From Colletotrichum lupini (lineage: Eukaryota; Ascomycota; Sordariomycetes; Glomerellales; Glomerellaceae), in the NCBI RefSeq assembly GCF_023278565.1, contig NC_064675.1, positions 7,502,001-7,566,000 of the forward strand: 64,000 nucleotides of DNA, in the 5' to 3' direction. Below the pieces are notes generated by a model. That model saw only the letters and a list, made by a program, of their open reading frames with translations. It was not told where the DNA came from and searched no databases. This document shows, in pieces, positions 61,300 to 64,000 of the stretch (the first letter of the stretch is position 1; every line of letters begins with the position of its first letter). A program made the position numbers and the translations under genes.

Positions 61300-61703
61300 C
61301 ATAGCTCAACTTAATTAAGTTTATCTGCGGCTTCGGCTGCATTGCTATTAGACGAAAGGACGTAAGGAATAGCATGTGGGACGTATGGGCGGTCTCAGAC
61401 TTTGCTCATCTATATCAGTCGAACTTTCCTCAGCGTCTCAGGCTTTTCTAAGTTCTTTTGTGCCTACTAAGTACTATAATGTTCCCTAGACCGGATGTTA
61501 AAGATTAGTTCCTACGGCGACGCGGCGCTGGACATATAGCCTCTTGTTATTCCTGCCATCGAGATATTCATGCCTCAAACTTAATGATCAAACTTCCGCG
61601 ACGGCGTAATTGGCACGAGCAAGACAAGTTAATTTGATAAGGCGATAGCCTCTATTGTATTAGCATCTGCTTATTTTCGCTTATTTTCGTTATTCATAAA
61701 TCT
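61300..61703. other. Intergenic region
   Basis: About 400 bp of normal composition between element D and the 3' end of the NmrA-like gene. Nothing further recognised. Confidence 0.4.
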
Positions 61704-62712
61704 CTACTTCCACGCGGACAGAGCCTTCTTGGTCTCAGACTTGAGGTCTTCTTCCTGCAGACCCAACAACTTAACCGCCGCATTGTCCTTTGTGGCATTA
61801 TCGTTGCCATCAGCAAAGCTGTACTGCTGCAACAAGTCGATAAAGGCGCTGAAGTCACCCTTGGACAGCTTCTCATCCGCAATCTTCTCCAGATCGGCAG
61901 TCTTGACGTTACTGACGGTGAAAGTAGAGCCAGTCAGCTCCTCAACAACCTTGAGCAATTCGCGTTGAGTAGTCGTGAATGAAGCAACGTCAATGTACTT
62001 GTTGGCTGTCGCCTCGGTGTTCTTGAGCACGCCAGCAACGGACTTTCCAATAAAGGGAAGAGATGATGGCGAAACAGGCTCGTTTCCAGAGTCAAAGATT
62101 CTGATAGCCTTGTTCTTGATATCGAAGCCCAGAAGGCCACCGCTAAAGTCCTATGCTCGATCAGCACGCTGACTACATGTAAAGATGGGAGAAGGTGATT
62201 ATTAGCTTACCCAATCGAAGAAGGGCCCAGTGGCGATACCAGTCCACGTGAATGAGCTGTTCTTCTCAGAGAGCTCAATCAAATAGTCAACAAACTCAAT
62301 CTTGGGAGTCAAGATGCCGCCAATCTTAGAGCCGCGGGCCTTGCGAGTGTTGATTCCGAATTCTGATGGGATGAAACGCTTAACTTGAGCGGCAACAGCA
62401 GCGTCAGCGAGTGTCTTTTGACTTCCGAATCCAGCATTTCCGACGACAGACACGACGGCGTCCTGGCCCTTGAAAACTTCTGTGACAGCTTCGACTGAGG
62501 AGAGATCGATCTTCTTAACAGTGGCCTCGGAGGGGAATGTTGCGCTGGACTCCTTTCTCGAGACTGCTGTGACTTCAAACCCGGCGTCAATGAGGCCACG
62601 GACGATGCTGGGGCCAAGGTTTCCGGAACCCTAGTGGAATTAGTGTCGGAACGTTAAGTGACATGATAGGTGAACTTACTCCGACAACAGCGACCTTCTT
62701 AACGACAGACAT
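61704..62712 (-). CDS. NmrA-like / isoflavone-reductase-like NAD(P)-binding protein
   Basis: Three exons, 62680-62712, 62211-62630 and 61704-62150, with introns of 49 bp (GTAAGT..CACTAG) and 60 bp (GTAAGC..GCATAG). The product is 299 residues, the usual size for this atypical short-chain dehydrogenase family. The first splice builds the Rossmann dinucleotide-binding motif VAVVGGSGNLG at residues 8-18. RFIPSEFGIN near 110 and TGIATGPFFDW near 148-158 are typical of the NmrA/PCBER branch. Fungal members act as redox-linked reductases or regulators; the substrate is not predictable. The ATG at 62712 opens the first beta strand directly and is the only sensible start. Confidence 0.92.
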
Positions 62713-64000
62713 GTTGAGACTCTTGGACTTGGTTGAAGACTGTGTTGGAGTTTGGAGTTGAAGAATTGGAGAGTTGAGAGTTGTTTTACGGGTTGTTATC
62801 TTCTCAGCTGCGAGTGACTTCAATTTCACCTCTATACTTGGAGGTTGGGCGCAACCTGCTTATATGCTTTGCTGGTGGACAGCTGTCTCCAAGCTTCACC
62901 CCGCCTCCACCGAGCTATCGCGCAATAACTGGAGATCTCGCACGATTGTGTATGCATCACGCAAGATCCACCACGGTTTCGCACTCAGTATTATCAATCA
63001 GCATCTCTGCCGTCTGGTGCAACGGCCCCCTCCCGGCGAGCGGGCATTGCTAAGGCGCCGACCTGATCCCCCTATGTCCCGGCGCCCCCACCGCGTCTTC
63101 TCGGTAACAAAGTGCTTCCGGACTCATTTTGCTTCCGAAGAACAGTGGTGGCTTTGTGTGCAACACTAATAAAGAAGGTTCCGGCTGCCGAGTGATGAGG
63201 CGATCCATTTAGACTCGGCACGGTACCCTCCTCTCGGCAGCTAAATGTCTTGGGTTTGCCGCTAAGTTTATCGGGCAATAGCAGCATGGTATTTCAAAGG
63301 CGCACGCACGGGCCGGGACAAAGGCGGACACGGATATTGTCACAAAAAGCGGGCCCACTCAATGTGGGCAGCATTAACCACATCCATATCTCGTGACAGA
63401 TATTTTGACTAGCAATTGAAGTTTGAACAAGTCGCTTCACCGATCCCACACCGGAACAATGCTGGTAGTCTTTTTGGACACATGTGCAAAATACAATTGA
63501 GAGCTTCTAGCAGAAACGATCTGCATTCGTAACGAGTCCATATTACACATCAGAGAACAGCAAGCTACCCTGAACGAAGTCTGGGTACCTACACAACCCG
63601 TGCACAATCCATACAGCGGCAGTATCCCACCGGTCTTTTTACTGAGCCATTATATCCGAAAATGATTATAAAGCCACCTGGCGCAAAAGCAGTGTTCTGA
63701 TTTCCTATCCCTAACTCAAAGAACAAGATTTCTACTGAAGACTAAGAAGGGGACTTTGTCGCCGATGGAAACATGTTTTCACTCTCTGAGCTGCCTTTCA
63801 AAATTGCATGGGGTTCAACGTCAGGCGGTTCCGTTGTCTGAGAAACAAGGGGCTTTTTTTCCCACCAAAAACTAATACATATCCAGACTGACTTCGAAGG
63901 TTATTCCTGCTCCATGCTTCATATTCCACCTACCCGGATCAAACCTGCGCCCCTATACCCTTTCTGACTCTCCCACTGAAGGGAAGAGATTTGACGTGGC
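62713..64000. other. Upstream region of the NmrA-like gene to window end
   Basis: About 1.3 kb of GC-normal DNA. Frames of up to 131 codons here overlap antisense to each other and lack motifs. No repeat or RNA gene recognised; a gene may begin beyond the window. Confidence 0.4.

Noticed and set aside
1..64000. CRISPR arrays, bacterial operons or rRNA
   Set aside because: Spliced genes, LTR elements and RIP show a fungal nuclear genome; no regularly spaced short repeats were seen.

Overview
The window looks like a filamentous ascomycete (Pezizomycotina, probably Sordariomycetes). Genes carry short 49-90 bp GT..AG introns with CTAAC/CTGAC-like branch points. The gene families (MCT-type and DHA1-type MFS, MAPEG, NmrA-like, secreted Cys-rich proteins) are typical of such fungi. 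The transposons show the mark of repeat-induced point mutation (RIP): long AT-rich blocks almost free of CpA/TpG. No database search was possible, so family names rest on motif recognition.

Layout. 1-2401 is the 5' end of a RIP-damaged Ty1/Copia element (A) on the minus strand that truncates a regulator-like gene. 2402-10576 is gene-bearing: a GFA-domain protein, an L-asparaginase II, an MCT-type MFS transporter, an 8-Cys secreted protein and the 3' part of a CorA-like transporter gene. 10577-18517 is a full Copia element (B) that splits the CorA-like gene, whose 5' exons resume at 18518. 19972-23182 is a hAT-like element (E). 23488-30284 is a third Copia copy (C) inserted into a hypothetical gene. 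31781-39961 holds a methionine-permease-like transporter, a DHA1-type MFS transporter and a secreted 6-Cys protein. 40012-41881 is a Fot/pogo element (F). 42021-53403 holds a small hypothetical protein, a MAPEG protein, a second 6-Cys secreted protein, a RING protein, a frameshifted secreted intradiol-dioxygenase-like gene and a GNAT acetyltransferase. 53680-61294 is another full RIP-mutated Copia element (D). 61704-62712 is an NmrA-like protein.

The window reads as a mosaic of GC-normal gene islands and AT-rich transposon blocks. There is no obvious co-regulated biosynthetic cluster. The strongest observations are archaeological. Target-site duplications can be read for five insertions (B, C, D, E and the 514-bp insert in B), plus a TA dinucleotide for F. 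Host reading frames join across the empty sites of B and C. Nonsense codons that look like CpA-to-TpA changes lie in host exons beside B. A nearly unmutated 514-bp insertion sits inside the heavily mutated B. I found no convincing wholly new biological system. The secreted Cys-rich proteins and the gene-splitting insertions are the best leads.
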